Shown piece after piece: positions 6,863 to 6,949 of a stretch of DNA of 6,949 nt. The stretch is taken from contig JASEHU010000113.1 of NCBI GenBank assembly GCA_030018635.1, forward strand, positions 1-6,949. Reading direction: 5' to 3'. This DNA comes from a bacterium (GTDB taxonomy: Bacteria; UBA9089; CG2-30-40-21; SBAY01). The translations under genes and the position numbers were made by a program. A model generated the notes under the pieces. The model did not search any database. It saw nothing but the letters and a program-made list of their open reading frames with translations, and was not told the DNA's origin. Numbering within the stretch: position 1 is the first letter of the stretch; each line of letters opens with the position of its first letter.

Positions 6863-6949
6863 CATAAATTTTCGGGGTGTCGTAATCCCTCAGTTGGAGA
6901 GCGTTTAAAATTTGGGACTTACCTTTCATATGGCTAAAATGATAAGGTT

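Noticed and set aside
6872..6915. tRNA-like D-arm wording (CAGTTGGAGAGC)
   Set aside because: No acceptor stem, anticodon arm or T-arm can be built around it on either strand.

Overview
The window carries five complete protein genes, all on the minus strand and tightly packed. In transcription order they are pdxA (5804-6805), rsmA/ksgA (4853-5698), a beta-class DNA methyltransferase with an N-terminal helix-turn-helix (3778-4830), a putative restriction endonuclease (2643-3767), and a long fusion of an NDP-sugar pyrophosphorylase with a phosphomannomutase-like domain (131-2614). A near-consensus sigma-70-type promoter sits just upstream of pdxA. Gaps are 105, 22 (13 to an earlier ATG), 10 and 28 bases, and I see no convincing terminator between genes, so a single transcript is plausible.

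Organism: a moderately AT-rich bacterium. The adjacent pdxA-rsmA pair is a common housekeeping linkage in many bacteria. The pyrophosphorylase/phosphomannomutase fusion occurs, from memory, in cyanobacteria, actinobacteria, some clostridia and uncultured phyla. The heptanucleotide repeats also suggest an environmental, repeat-tolerant genome. I cannot name the phylum; an uncultured candidate phylum is a guess.

Region by region: 6806-6949 holds the promoter and otherwise unassigned sequence. pdxA (vitamin B6 synthesis) contains an in-frame heptanucleotide tract. The pdxA-rsmA gap is almost filled by two inverted arrays of a related AT-rich heptad. rsmA (16S rRNA maturation) is ordinary. The methyltransferase and endonuclease look like a Type II-like restriction-modification (R-M) unit. 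They appear more AT-rich than their neighbours and sit as cargo inside an otherwise housekeeping and cell-surface operon. The last gene would supply nucleotide sugars for glycans, but its mutase half has lost most signature catalytic residues. Bases 1-130 hold no gene or clear terminator.

The points most worth a second look are the heptad repeats, one of them translated inside pdxA; the R-M unit with a helix-turn-helix fused to the methyltransferase and a D...ExQ endonuclease; and the degenerate mutase domain. I found no CRISPR array, tRNA, rRNA or insertion sequence.
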